Source: Gymnopus androsaceus JB14 (Eukaryota > Basidiomycota > Agaricomycetes > Agaricales > Omphalotaceae). Taken from it: a DNA stretch of 64,000 bases. The translations under genes were made by a program, and so were the position numbers. Below the pieces are notes generated by a model, which saw only the letters and a list, made by a program, of their open reading frames with translations, did not search any database and was not told the origin of the DNA. Where the stretch lies: NCBI GenBank assembly GCA_009733575.1, contig ML769508.1, forward strand, positions 1 through 64,000, given 5' to 3'. Below are positions 12,522-24,765 of the stretch, one piece after another. Each line of letters starts with the position of its first letter. Position 1 is the first letter of the stretch.

Positions 12522-14111
12522 TCAGCCGTGCACGGCGCTGAATGGGTCTAGATGATAGTTTGCAATGCGAGGAAACATCTCCTGAACGCTATTGCAATTT
12601 TCTACGCCGTGTTCTCGGTGCAGCCCTTCTGCTATGATGGTGCAAGCTGTGGCAGCATCTAATGAGGAAGAGTCGTATATGGAAAGGTCGGAGAGTGAGG
12701 ATGATATTGACGAGATGGAAGATGAAGAGGACGATGTTGAGGATGATATATCAAAGACGGATGAGAAACTTGAATAACTCGAAACAGAGGATGGTGGGGA
12801 AGAGCGTCGGGAGAAGTATGGTGTGGAGTACCTCGAGAGATAGGGTGTGGTGGCTGCGGGTTCGAGAGTAGAAGGCCGCGATGAATGAAAGAAAGGGAAG
12901 AACCTAGGTTCCGATAAGACGTCGCTCAGTGAGTCACAGTCCTGGGCGAGCTCAAAGACTGCACCAGAGTCGGGACTCAACTGATCCGAGAAAGAGAACA
13001 CTGAACGGAATTCCGTTGAATCTTCAACGTGTTCAATCGTGTCTTCGAGGATGTTCATCAACCTTTGAATTTCGTTCTCGTCCATTCCCCGCGGCGGCGT
13101 GTCGCTACCGAAATCGACATCTTCAACATTAGGGAAGCCCTAAATATCACTATGATTAGTAAAAGGTCATAGCAAGATTGCAGAACATGTACCTCGCTAT
13201 CGTCGAGTATTACCGAATGCTCGTATTGTATTGAATATGTTCGTTTGGGGGTCCGGGAGGCTGGCCAACGATTAGACAAACCATCAAACAATCGGAGACT
13301 CAGCACGCACATGTAAAGTTTGCATTGCACCTTCGTCTTTTCACAGGAGTAGAGTCATCAGCGCGTGGAGCGCGGCGTTTCGTGGTAGACTGAACAAATA
13401 TTGAGCACATACACACTGGAGGGAAGAATGGACGTACACTATTCGTCACATCCGAGAAAGGCACTCTGTCCAAGGATAGATATAGTTCTGAAGGGCAAAC
13501 ATTCAATACAGAAATACGGGATAGAAGCCAAAACACACGTGTATTGCTAGCGATCTTGCGCTCTTTTGATATGATCCTGAAGTTCAAAACGCCCTTCGTC
13601 ATTAAGGCCAAATCGAGTTCCAAGGCAGAACATACCAGTCATGATATAGTATCCTGATACCGTCAAAATTAGGAAGAATGTTCATGTCCAGGAAATCTTC
13701 TGGGTCGCCTAGTTTTCCCTGATAGCAAGACGTATTCCAGCCCAAATAGAGCGTTGTTCTGGAGAGCTCTGGGATCGTAATGGCTATTGGCGGCTCGAAT
13801 GTTGGCGAGAAAAGTTTCGCTTTTGAGTGCCATAGCGAGTTTCTAATGAATAAAGGTAGGTGAAGAGACGCGACGAGCACGGCGAGACAAAAACATACCT
13901 CGTTGAATTCAGAGTCCTTTTATCCCAGAACATCTGGCTCAGCCAGTGTATCTCTCGTCCAGTTTATTATAAGCTCGGTCTCGAAGAAGCCAGATGCAAT
14001 ATGACGCCAATGCCACGAATCTTCAAGTTCAGAGAGCACGTCTTCATCCAGATATATAGGCATGCTTGAAGTACTGTCAATAAGATATTCAAGAAAGATA
14101 TCCAAAGGCAT
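12522..14111 (-). CDS. Unknown multi-exon protein with Ser-rich C terminus
   Basis: I do not recognise this family. From 14111 down, a first exon starts MPLDIFLEYLIDS and contains DSWHWRHI. An in-frame TAA lies near 13918 just before the next splice donor, so the first junction is unresolved. A second exon (about 13855-13635) reads ELSRTTLYLGWN, then GKLGDPEDFLDMNILPNFDG. A third (about 13600-13440) begins GVLNFRIISKER. A Lys/Arg-rich exon (KRRAPRADDSTPVKRRR) around 13330-13390 looks like a nuclear signal. The last exon (about 13140-12522) has PRGMDENEIQRLMNILED and a Ser-rich stretch, ending at 12522. The 5' part is also present as fragments at about 19419-19560 and 21340-21900. It is probably a lineage-specific intracellular protein and may be partly decayed. 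Confidence 0.5.
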
Positions 14112-14187
14112 TAGAGGCGATAAAAGAGTGGTATGAGCTAGATCTTGAGGGAACGTGTTGGTATCGAATTAGAATTCTCCAAGCCAC

Positions 14188-15758
14188 ATGCTTAATATAA
14201 GAACAGCTTTGGCCGCACTGCCTCATGGCGCTTATCTCTTCATTCACTCGCATAACTTCGTCATTACCTCCAATGTCGCAGTCGTTCTCTCTGCTGGAGT
14301 CAATCGCTCCATCGATGATACTCTAGGCGACTCTGTAACTAAACAGAAGCCAGTATTCCTACCTTCGACCCCTGGTGTGTGGGAGAACCAAACACACTGT
14401 CCAGGATGTGTTCTGCTACCACCTACTGGTAAGTGCTTTTGCTGGAACATATACCGTCGCAACCTATCATCCCAGCTTGAAGAATATATCGATTAGCATT
14501 GACTTTACTGGTAAGTTGCAGCGTCATCTCAATCCACTCAAGGCTAAAGTCTCGTTATCTATTCATAAGGTACCGCTGTCTATATATTTTTCATACTAGC
14601 AAACAATCCTCGTAATCGACTATTACTGCTACCACAGCTGCTAATTTCACTCTCGACGGATTCTCATGCAGGTAGCTTCAGCCATTCCCCTGACACCAGT
14701 GCTCCAGCTCTCCTATTCAACCAAAACAACCTGGCTTTCTCAACGACGGGTCTAAAGAATGGAGAACGATCACTAACACCACCGATCCTACTGCGAATCA
14801 CTGGCTGAACTTTGATTACGCATTGTATACGTGCCAGTGAGTCCTTTCTGTTTTTCATCACCAATTCACCGCTCACCTTGATTGTTCAGATTCGAAGCTC
14901 TGACCACATCGCTCTAAATCTCCTACTTCCTCATCCTCATCCCCTGCGGGTGCAATCGTTGGAGGAGTCATTGGCGGATTGGTTGCAGTCAGTGCTCTAA
15001 TAGCGGCCGTATTTTTTTCTCCCGGCGTCGTCAAGGTCGGATGCATCAGTTGGGCGGCGGCGAAGCCACCACCAACAATGAACCATTCATTGTACCAGCC
15101 GAACAACGTTCCGCTCCTGCTCCAATGTCGGAGTATCGGAGTTCTCGCTTAGTTCTTCCCTGGCAATCTTTATCGACTTATGGAAACGTACCTAGCGATA
15201 CTGCGCCTACTCGCGAGCGATGGCGACGACCTTGCAGAATCGACTCAGAGTGAGAGTGAGAGTCAGTACGCCGAAAGCTCTATAGATGCCCAGAGCAGTA
15301 ACGAGGATCATTACCAGAGTCGATCTGTTATATCTACTCTTCCATCTTCATGGTTGCTGTTTTATCAACAGCAATCCCTTCCTCCAGAAAGCTCGACGGC
15401 CGTGCACATTTCCTCTCGGGAGAAATACGGCATATGCGACAAAAGGAGCTCGAGCGCCACATGCGGGTGATTAACGAGAAGATTGAGGATTTGAAAAACG
15501 GAGCCGCGGAGCGTGCTGAAGGGATAGATACTAATACTTCTTCTGTGATTCAGGTATCTCGAAGAGGTACGCAAGAAGAGTAGATGGGTTAGATGGTAAT
15601 TTTGACGTGGCACAGATGAAGGAGCAGATTAAGGCCATGTCGGAGCAGATTGCGTCCGTTGCAGTCTCATCAAAATTCTGCATGGGCGCAGGGGCTTAGC
15701 GAATGAACCTCCTTCAGCGCACTCTCCTGATCCTGTAGACATGAATATGCAAGGTTAG
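14188..15758 (+). pseudogene. Type I membrane-protein family, copy A (broken)
   Basis: First of five tandem paralogues (see copies C and E for the intact form). Exon 1 keeps LSAGVNRSIDDTLGDSV and FLPSTPGVWENQT, then an extra base at about 14430 (ACTGGTAAGTGC against ACTACAAGTGC in copy E) breaks the frame. Exon 2 pieces (about 14575-14835) and the membrane and tail region (about 14890-15758) are recognisable but shifted several times. The tail still shows a heptad-rich RQKELERHMR-type helix region (about 15437-15480), and the membrane segment is interrupted. It is not expressed as a full protein in this form. Confidence 0.75.
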
Positions 15759-16084
15759 CAGAATTAATTGTTATTCATTCATCGGAGACTTGACATCATT
15801 TCTACTAAAATATGTTAAGGATTGCTGCCAGTGCTTGCGCCGTTCAGTATCGCTTTGCAACCTGGGACGAGCTTGAAGCATATCACTATCCACGACCATG
15901 GCATAGTATAGTAACTTGTATATGCACGCGTTTAGAAGTGTTTATGTCCTACTATTATATGATACTGTACACATGATCAGATCATGAGTGGGGAGTGTGG
16001 ATACTAGTTCAAATTATTATTCTACGTATCACTATCAGTCATGTTCAAGAAGCACTATGAGACGACTGTCAGCCTCAAACTACA
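15759..16084. other. Intergenic, nothing seen
   Basis: An AT-rich stretch between broken copy A and the first MFS relic. No frame or repeat could be identified. Confidence 0.45.
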
Positions 16085-16330
16085 TCAAATGAACTTGAAG
16101 CATGCCTTGTCAGCCTTCACCCTTTGCGTCTTTCCTTCAACAGTCTTCTCCCGCTCGACGTAAACATCATCGTCAATAGAATTATCAACGATTCATCGTG
16201 AGGCTTGGCGTTGCGCCTTCGATTTTCATGGGTCATTTATAGTCGCAGGAGCAGTAGGAGGGCCACGCAGGAGACGTAGCAAGCCCCAATAATGGCGTAA
16301 GGGACGTGGTTTCTGTGATGAGAATGTGAG
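16085..16330 (-). pseudogene. MFS transporter (ACS family) C-terminal relic 1
   Basis: On the minus strand this matches the C-terminal end of an allantoate/nicotinate-permease-type transporter: HVPYAIIGACY-like residues, a last hydrophobic helix, then the acidic cytosolic tail (DDDVYVERE-like, near 16140-16170). The frame is broken and only the last ~80 codons are present. The homologous segments at 18690-19415 and 26390-27970 are longer. Confidence 0.65.
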
Positions 16331-16954
16331 TTGGTATGGAATTAGAAGGCCAAGCTACAACATCTTTGGCCGCACTGCCTAATGGCGCCGACATCATGTG
16401 CAGCGAAAAAGCTTTTGCGAGGCTGCTACATTGTTTCAAGATACATATATCTTGAGTTGTCAAACAGAATAATGATCCCACAGCCTCAGCTCAGAATCCC
16501 ATGAATCACTGTCGAGATCAATTGATAAAATCGTATCTGGTTACAACAAATCATATTCACTACATACTATTCTGGGGGAAGGCTAGTTAAGGTATAGAGG
16601 CTTCTGTGAACTCGGGAGATCCTGCACTGGAGATGATCAATGCCCCATCAGCCCCCAGAAGCTCCTGCAGATCCAGTTTTGCTTCAAAGCTCCACTGCGC
16701 GAGAAACTTGTGATTGGCTGTAAGTATGTATGTCAATTTGAACAAAGATTATGACATGTAGTATGCCAAAAACTTCATTGGTGCTGCCACGCGCGTTTTT
16801 CTGCGGAAGGTGCTGAACAGTCCGATTTGATGCACCGGAGTCTCTTTTTCGCATTTCCTGCCGTGATTTCTGCCATGAGATATGCTAAACTCCAAAATGG
16901 GCCTCCTCCGGGGGCCTAATAAACGGCCAAAGATTCTGTCAAACTAGCTAATTT
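16331..16954. other. Upstream block of copy B with a recurring promoter-like segment
   Basis: No gene. About 16340-16390 matches the upstream region of the neighbouring family copies (TTTGGCCGCACTGCC also near 14208; related versions near 19588 and 21875), so this is duplicated 5' flank. The rest is unassigned. Confidence 0.5.
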
Positions 16955-18498
16955 ATGCTAGGTGGTTCTGGGGGCCTTCCCCATCTGATTCTCTTATTAA
17001 CATTTCTACTCTTCTCAACCAAGACTATCCCCAGGCTCCTCCTACATCATGTATGGGTTGACTTTCTTCTCGCTGTTGCCTGGTGCATTTTTATTTCACA
17101 TCCTTTCAATATCCAACGTTGTGCAGTGGTTCGTTCTACTGCTGTTAATCGCTCCATTGACGATACTCTGGGAGACTCAGTAACTGGACAAAAGCCTGTC
17201 TTCTTACCGTCGACCCCAGGTGTTTGGGCAAATAATACTCAATGTGGAGGATGTGGTCTTCAGCCTCCCACTTCCAGTGCTTTCGATGGAACATATACCG
17301 CTGCAACCTATAATCCTGGACTAGAGAACATATCAATAACCTTTGACTTTACTGGTAAGTGACAGCATTCTTGTCATCCAACTCAATCTAAGCTCACAAC
17401 TTCGGTCTGTCCTCAGGTACAGCTGTCTTTATCTTTTTCATTCTCGCAAACAATCCTTTAGAGACAATCAGTGCTAGTACTACTACCGCTGCCAATTTTT
17501 CTGTTGATGGGTTTTTAGAGGGAACTTTCAGCCATTGGCCCAACGGCAGTACTCCAGATTTCCTGTTCAACTACTTGGCTTTTTCACTGGCTGGTATGAA
17601 GGACGAAATGCACCAGATGATCATTCAGCACTTCCGGTCTTAGTGAAAATGTATGGGTGAACTTCGATTATGCGCTCTATACGTGAGCCTTTTCTACTTC
17701 GTATCACCAGATCTCCCATTCATCTTGTTCATTTAGATATCGAAGAAGAGGCAGAGACCAATACGTCGGCTTCTGAATCATCCACAATCTTTACCTACTC
17801 ATCCTCTATTCCCTCGTCCTCAACCTCTTCCGAGGCTGGCGTTGGTACTTCCTTTTCCTCTTCGCACAGCCGGCGCAATTGCTGGAGGAGCTGTCGCTGG
17901 ATTAGTCGCATTGTGTGCTCTAATATCGACCGTATTCTTCTGTCGCCGCCGCCAACGTCGGATGCATCAATTGGGCGATGGCGACCACGAAACTAGCGTC
18001 AACCCGTACATAATAGCCGGCAAACAACGATCCACTTTGGTTCCAATGTCGAAGTATCAGAACTCTAGTTCAGGTCTTCCCGTTTCAACTCACGGAAATG
18101 CTCCCGGAGGATTGACTGTGCCTACCACAGCATTATCGGGCAATCGCGCAGACTTTGCTGAAACGAGTCAGAGTCAGAATCGGTATAATAAAATTTCGCC
18201 AGGGACACCCAATGTCACGAGCAGTATCCCTGCTAATAACCTTGAATATCAAAATCAATCTGCGATACCTATTTTCCCGTCTCCGAGTTCCCCCTCTGTA
18301 GGTCTGACACCTCGAAGAAGTATTACGAATATTAGAGCGCCAGATGATGAAGTGGACATGGCTCAGATGCAGGAGCAGATTAGGGCAATGTCGGATCAGA
18401 TTGCATTCTTGCAGTCTCATCAAAGATCTTCGTGGGCACAGGGGCTTAGCGATGAGCCTCCTCCGTTGTACGATGACCATGCCAATACGCGTGCATAG
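16955..18498 (+). pseudogene. Type I membrane-protein family, copy B (frameshifted)
   Basis: Exon 1 (to 17354) is open and carries VNRSIDDTLGDSVTGQ and a C-G-G-C pair. The ATG that other copies use for the signal peptide (about 17049) is out of frame here because of a net 2-nt change near 17127. Exon 2 (17417 on) gains one C at about 17626, which creates a stop at 17641-17643. Exon 3 (from 17737) has further single-base gains near 17740 and near 17872. After these the tail is open to 18498: a membrane span followed by CRRRQRRMHQLG, a helical MAQMQEQIRAMSDQIAFLQ, and EPPPLYDD with a PPxY motif. This is decayed but recently intact. Confidence 0.75.
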
Positions 18499-18689
18499 AT
18501 AGGTAGAGTCAGCCGAATTAATTGTGTTGTCTACTCATCGGAGAGTGATCGGAGACTCGATGACCATTGCAGCGCCGTTCAGTATACATCGCTTTGACCG
18601 GTGGCTGTGTCCAGAGATTGTATTAAGCCGCTCTCCGCTGAGAATTGATTTCTTGTATCTTAAAAACATATCTGGAATATCTATTCTGC

Positions 18690-19415
18690 ATATCAGTCTC
18701 AAGCCTCAGACTGCATCAAATAAACTCGAAGCATACCTTGACAACCTTCACTCTTTGTATTTTTCCTTCGACAGTCTCCGCTCGACATAAACATTATCGT
18801 CAATAGAATCATCGTGAGGCTCGGCGTCACGCTTCTACTTTTCACGATGATATGTATAGTCGCAGGAGCAGTAGGAGAGCCATGCAGGAGACGTAGCAGG
18901 CTCCGATAATGGCCCAAGGGACGTGGTTTCTGCTGGACGAAATACTTTGATGAGAACGTGAAGCGCGTATTGAGACGGAGCTCTACACTGACCTGGGCTT
19001 GCACTTCTGCTCCCGGATGAAAGGTCCAGTTGCGTTCTCGATGCAATTGGCGCAAAGCATCACATTGACTGTCAAAGGTAAAGGTGGCCAGAGAGCGAAA
19101 CATTGACCCGGAGTTAACATATAGTATTTTTCTGTATGGCCGGCACTGACAGAATTGAGCCACGCAAGCATAGGAACTAAGAGAAGAAAAACATAAGCAC
19201 CTCGGTGAATATATACGGAAGTCGAAACAATCTTACCAAAGGAATTAGTTCCAATCCTGTCACAGCAGAAATTCATTAGCAAGAGCGTTCCCCATCACTA
19301 GCTCCAGACATACGCCCAGGTACTGACCAGCGAGAAGCGCAATTTTATCGTTCTAGCTGATAATTGGTTGATAAAATCGACCATAAAAAGTCCCACAATG
19401 TTAGGAATGATACAA
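18690..19415 (-). pseudogene. MFS transporter (ACS family) relic 2
   Basis: Minus-strand remnants of the C-terminal half of an anion:cation symporter. They include a NSVSAGHTEKYY loop, a helix with VNVMLCANCIENATGPF (family form NAIGNAAGPF), then the final helix and the acidic tail near 18780-18830. The reading frame is interrupted at several places. Its left neighbour is the copy B tail. Its right edge, near 19415, joins abruptly to a fragment of the unknown gene at 12522-14111, a duplication junction. Confidence 0.7.
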
Positions 19416-19418
19416 AAG

Positions 19419-19560
19419 TTCAGAGAGCATGTCTTCATTCAGAAATATAGGCATGCCTGAAGTACTGTCGATAAGATATTCAAGAAATATATTCAAAGGC
19501 ATTAGAGGCGATGAAAGATATGAGCTAGGTCTTGAGGGAACGTGGCGGTATCGAATTAGA
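19419..19560 (-). repeat. Fragment duplicated from the 5' part of the gene at 12522-14111
   Basis: This matches about 14030-14170 nearly base for base (shared AAGGCATTAGAGGCGAT and TAGGCATGC). It is too short to code. It marks the left part of the block that also carries a membrane-protein copy. Confidence 0.75.
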
Positions 19561-20010
19561 AGGCAATTATATGTTTATAAGAACAGCTTTGGCCGTTAGC
19601 AGACCGAAGTTGCTGGCGCCGCCAAGGTACCGCACTGGGATAATCTCCCGAACGGATTCCGCATTTAGCGCTTAGACCATGCCGCATAACCCGAGTCCCG
19701 ACTGCAAGATGGAACTTGAATGTTGAGCCCGATTGGTTTAATCGTACCGACATGAATGTTGTACAGTTCTCAGCTCCCAAACCAATAGCATTTCCTGGGA
19801 GGAATAACAGTGAACATTTAAACCTGAAATTTTCAACATCTTACGAAGAGAATTACTAGTTCCAATTCATCAATTCCAGTGCTCACCGAGTCGAGCAGAA
19901 TGGTAACCATCTCGTATCCTATCCTACAACCAATGCCCTATTTAATTCTCTTATTTATTATCTCTCCAGGCTCAGACTATGCCCTCCTGCATGGCTATTT
20001 GACTACTTAC
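19561..20010. other. 5' flank of copy C
   Basis: No gene. A segment near 19584-19600 (CAGCTTTGGCCG) is shared with the flanks of other copies. The stretch from about 19850 (CAATTCATCAATTCCAGTGCTCA) recurs before copy D near 22217. The promoter of copy C should lie here. Confidence 0.5.
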
Positions 20011-21318
20011 ATGTATCAGTTGATTTTCCACTCACTCTTGCCTGGTGCATTTTTATTTATCATCCTTTTTTCCAATGTCGCAATCGTTCTTTCTACTGCG
20101 GCCGTCAATCGCTCCATTGACGATTCTCTAGGCGACTCTGTTACTGGACAAAGGCCAATCTTCTTACCTTCGACCGCAGGTGTTTGGGAGGACCAAACGC
20201 AGTGTTCAGTAGTGACAGCCCCATGTGGTCTTCTCCCTCCTATTACAAGTGCTTTTGATGGAACATATACCGCTGCAACCTATAATCCTGAACTAGAGAA
20301 TATGTCGATAACCTTTGACTTTACTGGTAAGCGGACAGCATTCCTCCCATCCCAAGCTCACAGTTCGGTTTATCCTCAGGTACAGCTCTCTATATATTTT
20401 TCATCCTCGCAAACGATCCTGCAAATGGAATCACTGCTTCTACCGCTGCCAATTTCACCATCGATGGTGCTTTGTCCGGTACCTTCAGCCATTCGCCTAA
20501 CAGCAGTGCTCCGGATTTCCAATTCAACCAAAGCGCTTTGGCCTTCTCAACGACGGATCTTGAGAACGGAGCACACCAAATGATCATTAGCACGTCCGGT
20601 CTTAGTGAAAATGTGTGGGTGAACTTTGATTTCGCATTGTATACGTGAGTCTTTTTTTATTTACTCGTATCAACAGATCTCCCATCCATCTTTATCATTT
20701 AGATTCCAAGAAGAAGCAGAGACTAATCCGTCGGCTTCTGAATCATCCACAAGTTTTACCTCCTCATCGTCTACTCCCTCGTCCTCTTCCGACGTTGGCA
20801 TTGGCACTGCCTCTTTGCACACGGGTGCAATTGTTGGAGGATTTTTCGCTGGATTGTTGGTCGCATTCGGTACCCTAATATCGGTCATATTCTTCTGTCG
20901 CCGCCGCCAACGTCGGATGCATGAATTGGGCAACGGTGCTAGTGTCAACCCGTATATTGTACAACGATCCACTGTGCCTACCACATCAATATCCAAGAAT
21001 CACACTGACTTGGCTGGAACGGGTCAGAGTCAGAGTCAGATTCGGTATAATAAAAGTTCTCGAAGGAGACCCGGTGCCATGAACAATATCCAGGCTGATA
21101 ACCCTAATCGATCTGTGATACCTACTTTTCCGTCTCAGAATATTACGATTATTAGAGCGCCAGATGATGAAGTGGGCATGGCACAGATAAGGGAGCAGAT
21201 TAGGGCAATGTCGGAGCAAATTGCGTTCTTGCAGTCTCATCAAAGGTCTTCGTGGGCGCAGGGGATTAGCGACGAACCTCCTCCTGGGTACGATGCCGAT
21301 GCGGACGTGCATACATAG
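20011..21318 (+). CDS. Type I membrane protein with PPxY tail, copy C (intact)
   Basis: Predicted plasma-membrane protein of an Agaricomycete family with unknown ligand. Exons 20011-20326, 20380-20644 and 20703-21318 join in one frame. I chose the ATG at 20011 because it starts a clean hydrophobic signal peptide ending at about VLSTAA. The ectodomain (~190 residues) holds VNRSIDDSLGDSV, a spaced Cys pair, SAFDGTYTAATYNP, ITFDFTGTALYIFF and WVNFDFALYT, a beta-sandwich-like pattern. A Ser/Thr stalk follows, then one membrane span (GAIVGGFFAGLLVAFGTLI) and a basic stop-transfer CRRRQRRM. The cytosolic tail ends with a predicted coiled coil (REQIRAMSEQIAFLQ) and DEPPPGYD, a PPxY motif of the kind bound by WW domains of Rsp5-type ubiquitin ligases. 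The domain order is seen; the ligase link is inferred. Confidence 0.8.
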
Positions 21319-21339
21319 ATGGGAGTAGGTAGTGGCAGA

Positions 21340-21900
21340 ATTTGTGTAAACACACGTGTATTGCTAGTGATCTTGGTTATTAGAGAATGTTCATGTCCAG
21401 GAAATCTTCTGGGTCGCTAGTTTTCCCGAGCAGCAAGACCAGCCCAATAGAGTGTTGTTCTGGAGAGCTCTAAGGTCACAATGGCTACGATGGCGGCTCG
21501 AATTTTAGCGAAAAAAGTTTGGCTTTTAGTGCCATAGCGAGTTTCTAATAAATAAAGGTAGGTGAAGAGACGCGATGAGCACGGCGAGACAAAAACACAC
21601 CTCATTGAATTCAGAGTCCTTCTATCCCCAGAACATCTGGTTCATGCCAGTGTATCTCTCGTCCAGTTTATTGTAAGCTCGTTCGAGAGGTGCAATATGT
21701 CGCCAATGCCACGAATCTTCAACTTCAGAGAGCATGTCTTCATCCAGATAATATAGGCATGCTCGAATAATATTCAAAAGATATCCAAAGGCATTAGAGG
21801 CGATAAAAGAGTGGTATTGAGCTAGATCTTGAGGGACATGGTGGTATGAATAGTATCCAAGACAGCTAAACAGCTTTGGCCGCACTAGCCTCATGGCGCT
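21340..21900 (-). pseudogene. Partial duplicate of the unknown gene at 12522-14111
   Basis: Corresponds to about 13500-14170, including both the LELSRTTLYW exon and the DSWHWRHI exon, with many substitutions, small gaps and a TAG at the same place as the TAA in the other copy. No downstream exons are present. It precedes membrane-protein copy D just as the parent precedes copy A, so the two were duplicated together. Confidence 0.75.
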
Positions 21901-22362
21901 TATCTCTTCATTCATTACATCGATGCACCAAAGTCTGCTGGAGCGCAGAGCTGCTGGTGCGCATCTCCGACAAAGATAATCTCCCGAACAAAGCCCTTTT
22001 ACCTCATGCCGTGTAATAAAATCTTCATCCTTCTTCCGCGACTGTGCATGTAGATAGCATCTCACAGATCTGATATCAGAGCTGAGCCCAATAGGTATAA
22101 TCGTACCGACATGAATGTCGTATAGTCCAAACTAACGACATTTCGCATCTAGGAAGAATGAACAGTGAACGTTTAAAACTGGAAAAGTTTGACATCTTAC
22201 CAGGAGAATACTAGTTCCAATTCATCAATTCCAGTGCTCATCGAGTCGAGCAGGATGGTAACCATCCCGTATCCGTATCCTACAACCAATGCCCTGTATA
22301 ATTCTCTTATTTATAGTCTTACCGGGCTCAGACTATCCCCTCCTCCATGACTGTCTGACTAC

Positions 22363-24110
22363 ATGTATCGGCTGACCTTCCACTCACTGTTGCCTGGTGC
22401 AATTTTTTTTCATGCCCTTGTCATGTCCAGTCGTTCTCTCTGCAGGAGTCAACCGTTCCATTGATGATGCTCTAGGCGACTCAGTAACTGGAAAGAAGCC
22501 AACGTTCTTACCCTCGACCCCTGGTGTTTGGGAGAACCAAACTCAGTCTAGTGCCCAGGATGTGCTCTTCTCCCCCCTACTACAAGTGCTTTTGACGGAA
22601 CATATACCGCCGCAACCTATCATCCCGACTTGAAGAATATATCGGTTAGCTTTGACTTTACTGGCAAGTGGCAGCGTTATCTCAATTCACTCAAAGCTAA
22701 AGTCTCGTTATCTATTCAGGTACCGCTGTCTATATCTTTTTCATACTTGCAAACAATCCTCCCAATCCGGAGTCGCATTACTGCTACCACAGCTGCCTAA
22801 TTTCACTCTCGACAGTTCTTTAGTTGGTAGTCTCAGTCATTTCCCAGACAATCTTGAATTTCCAGCTTTCCAATTCAACGAAAGCGCCATTGGCTTTCTC
22901 AACTGACAGGGTCTTGAGAACGGAACACACCAAATGATCATTAGTACCGATCTACTCGGGTCAGTGGGTGAACTTTGATTACGCGTTGTATACGTGAGTC
23001 CTTATCCGTTTTTTCATCACCAAAATTCACCGTTTCACCTTGCATTGTTCAGATTCGAAGATGAAGCAGCTTTGACCACATCGTCTGCTTCTAAATCTCC
23101 TACTAGTCTTTCCTCGTCCTCCTCTAATCCCTCGTCATCATCCTCGTCTTCTTCGACGCTGCGTTGCGCTTCCTCTCCTCGCACACAGGTGCAATCGCTG
23201 GAGGAGTGCATCGCCGGATTAGGTCGCAATTGGTGCTCTAATAGCAGTCATATTCTTCTGTCGCCGTCCGCCAACGTCGGATGCATCAGTTGGGTAGTCG
23301 GTGACCACGAAGCCAGCGCCAACAACTCGGAGATACCGCGAGAGATCAACCCATTCATGGTACCCGCCGAACAACTACCTGCTCCTGCTCCAATGTCGGA
23401 GTATCAGAGCTCCAGTTTAGTTCTTCCCCGGCAATCTTTTTCGATCTATGGAAATGTACCTAGCGATCGCGATGACCTTGCTGAAACGACTCAGGATCAG
23501 AGTCAGTACGCCGAAAGTTCTGTAGGTGCCCTGAGCAGTAACGGGGACCAAAGCATTCATTATCAGAGTCGATCCTGTTATATCTACTCTTCCATCTGGG
23601 CACATCGTCATGTCCCCTGGTACGAGTCGGGACTATCTCCCTGCTACTCTTTTATCAGCAGCATTCCCTTCTTCTGGGAACCTCGACGGTCGTGCGCATT
23701 TCCTTTCAGGAACCTCAACCTCAACATCTACAGATGCAACTCCTCCTGTGCCCTCGTTAGCTTCTGCCCCCGATACCAAAGCTGGACTACGGCATATGCG
23801 ACAGGAGGAGCTCAAGCGCCAGATGCGGGTGATTAACGAGGAGATTGAGAATTTGGGAAACGAAGCTGCGGAGCATGCTGAAGGGAGAGATACTACCTCT
23901 TCTGTGAGTCTGGTATCTCGAAGAAGTACGCGGAGGAGTATAGGGGTGGATGGTAACTTGGACGTGGCGCAGATGAAGGAGCAGATTAGGGCCATGTCGG
24001 AGCAGATCACGTTTTTGCAGTCTCAACAAAGGTCCTCATGGGCGCAGGGGCTTAGCGATGAACCTTCTCCGGGGTACCATAACCATGCTGATGTGAATGT
24101 GCAAAGATAG
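22363..24110 (+). pseudogene. Type I membrane-protein family, copy D (broken)
   Basis: The start region (ATG at 22363, MYRLTFHSLLPGA) is good, but the frame shifts before LSAGVNRSIDDALGDSV and again after GVWENQTQ. Exon 2 (about 22720-22995) has extra bases (for example near 22800 and 22910). The stalk and membrane region (about 23050-23290) is shifted. From about 23610 the tail is open to 24110 and is longer than in C and E: it has an extra helical segment (RHMRQEELKRQMRVINEE) before the shared MKEQIRAMSEQITFLQ. The final motif reads PSPGY, so PPxY is lost. It is clearly a decaying copy. Confidence 0.75.
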
Positions 24111-24765
24111 GCGAATTGATTGTGTTATTCATTCATCGGAGACTGATCGGAGACTCGGTGATCACTTCGACCCTAGGGCGGATATGTTATCACAGCACCC
24201 TCGCTTTGACCGCTGGCTGTTTCCAAACGTGAATATGCTGCAGACTTCAGCCTTTTCAAAAACAGAGAGTACTTGGCACCTGGGAGGACAAGTAACCAAT
24301 ACGAAATCATCGTCGGTTTAGACGGGATAATTAAAAGCTCAATCTTCAAGTCCATTATAACTCACGTAACTGAGTCGAGCAAGAAGTTCCCTTTCCTACC
24401 ACACCCTTTCGTACCCAGATGAGTTGAAATTGAACCACTCGCCACTGAATATGAATGCCATGCCTACCAGGATCATGGTTAAGCTCGCAAATCAATCACA
24501 TCTAGTGAGTTCGACTACAACGAATCATTCTGGCTTTGACTATATTTGAAGGCTCTGTGATGCATGAACTGTCATGAAACGGTCTGGCTATTCGTTTGCG
24601 AGCGCTTTGAGAGCGTTTAAACTGTTAAAGATAATGATTACTTCTTCGGAATGCACAAAGAATCTCACTCCGCGGCAAACCTTCACGCAAAGCCAACGAT
24701 CAATTTCCATCTGATTCTCTTATTTATAGTGCCCAGAACTATCCCCTCAATGACTGCCTGACTTC
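24111..24765. other. 5' flank of copy E, nothing else seen
   Basis: No coding signal. The region from about 24700 (TCTGATTCTCTTATTTATAG) resembles the flanks of copies B, C and D. It should hold the promoter of copy E. Confidence 0.5.
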
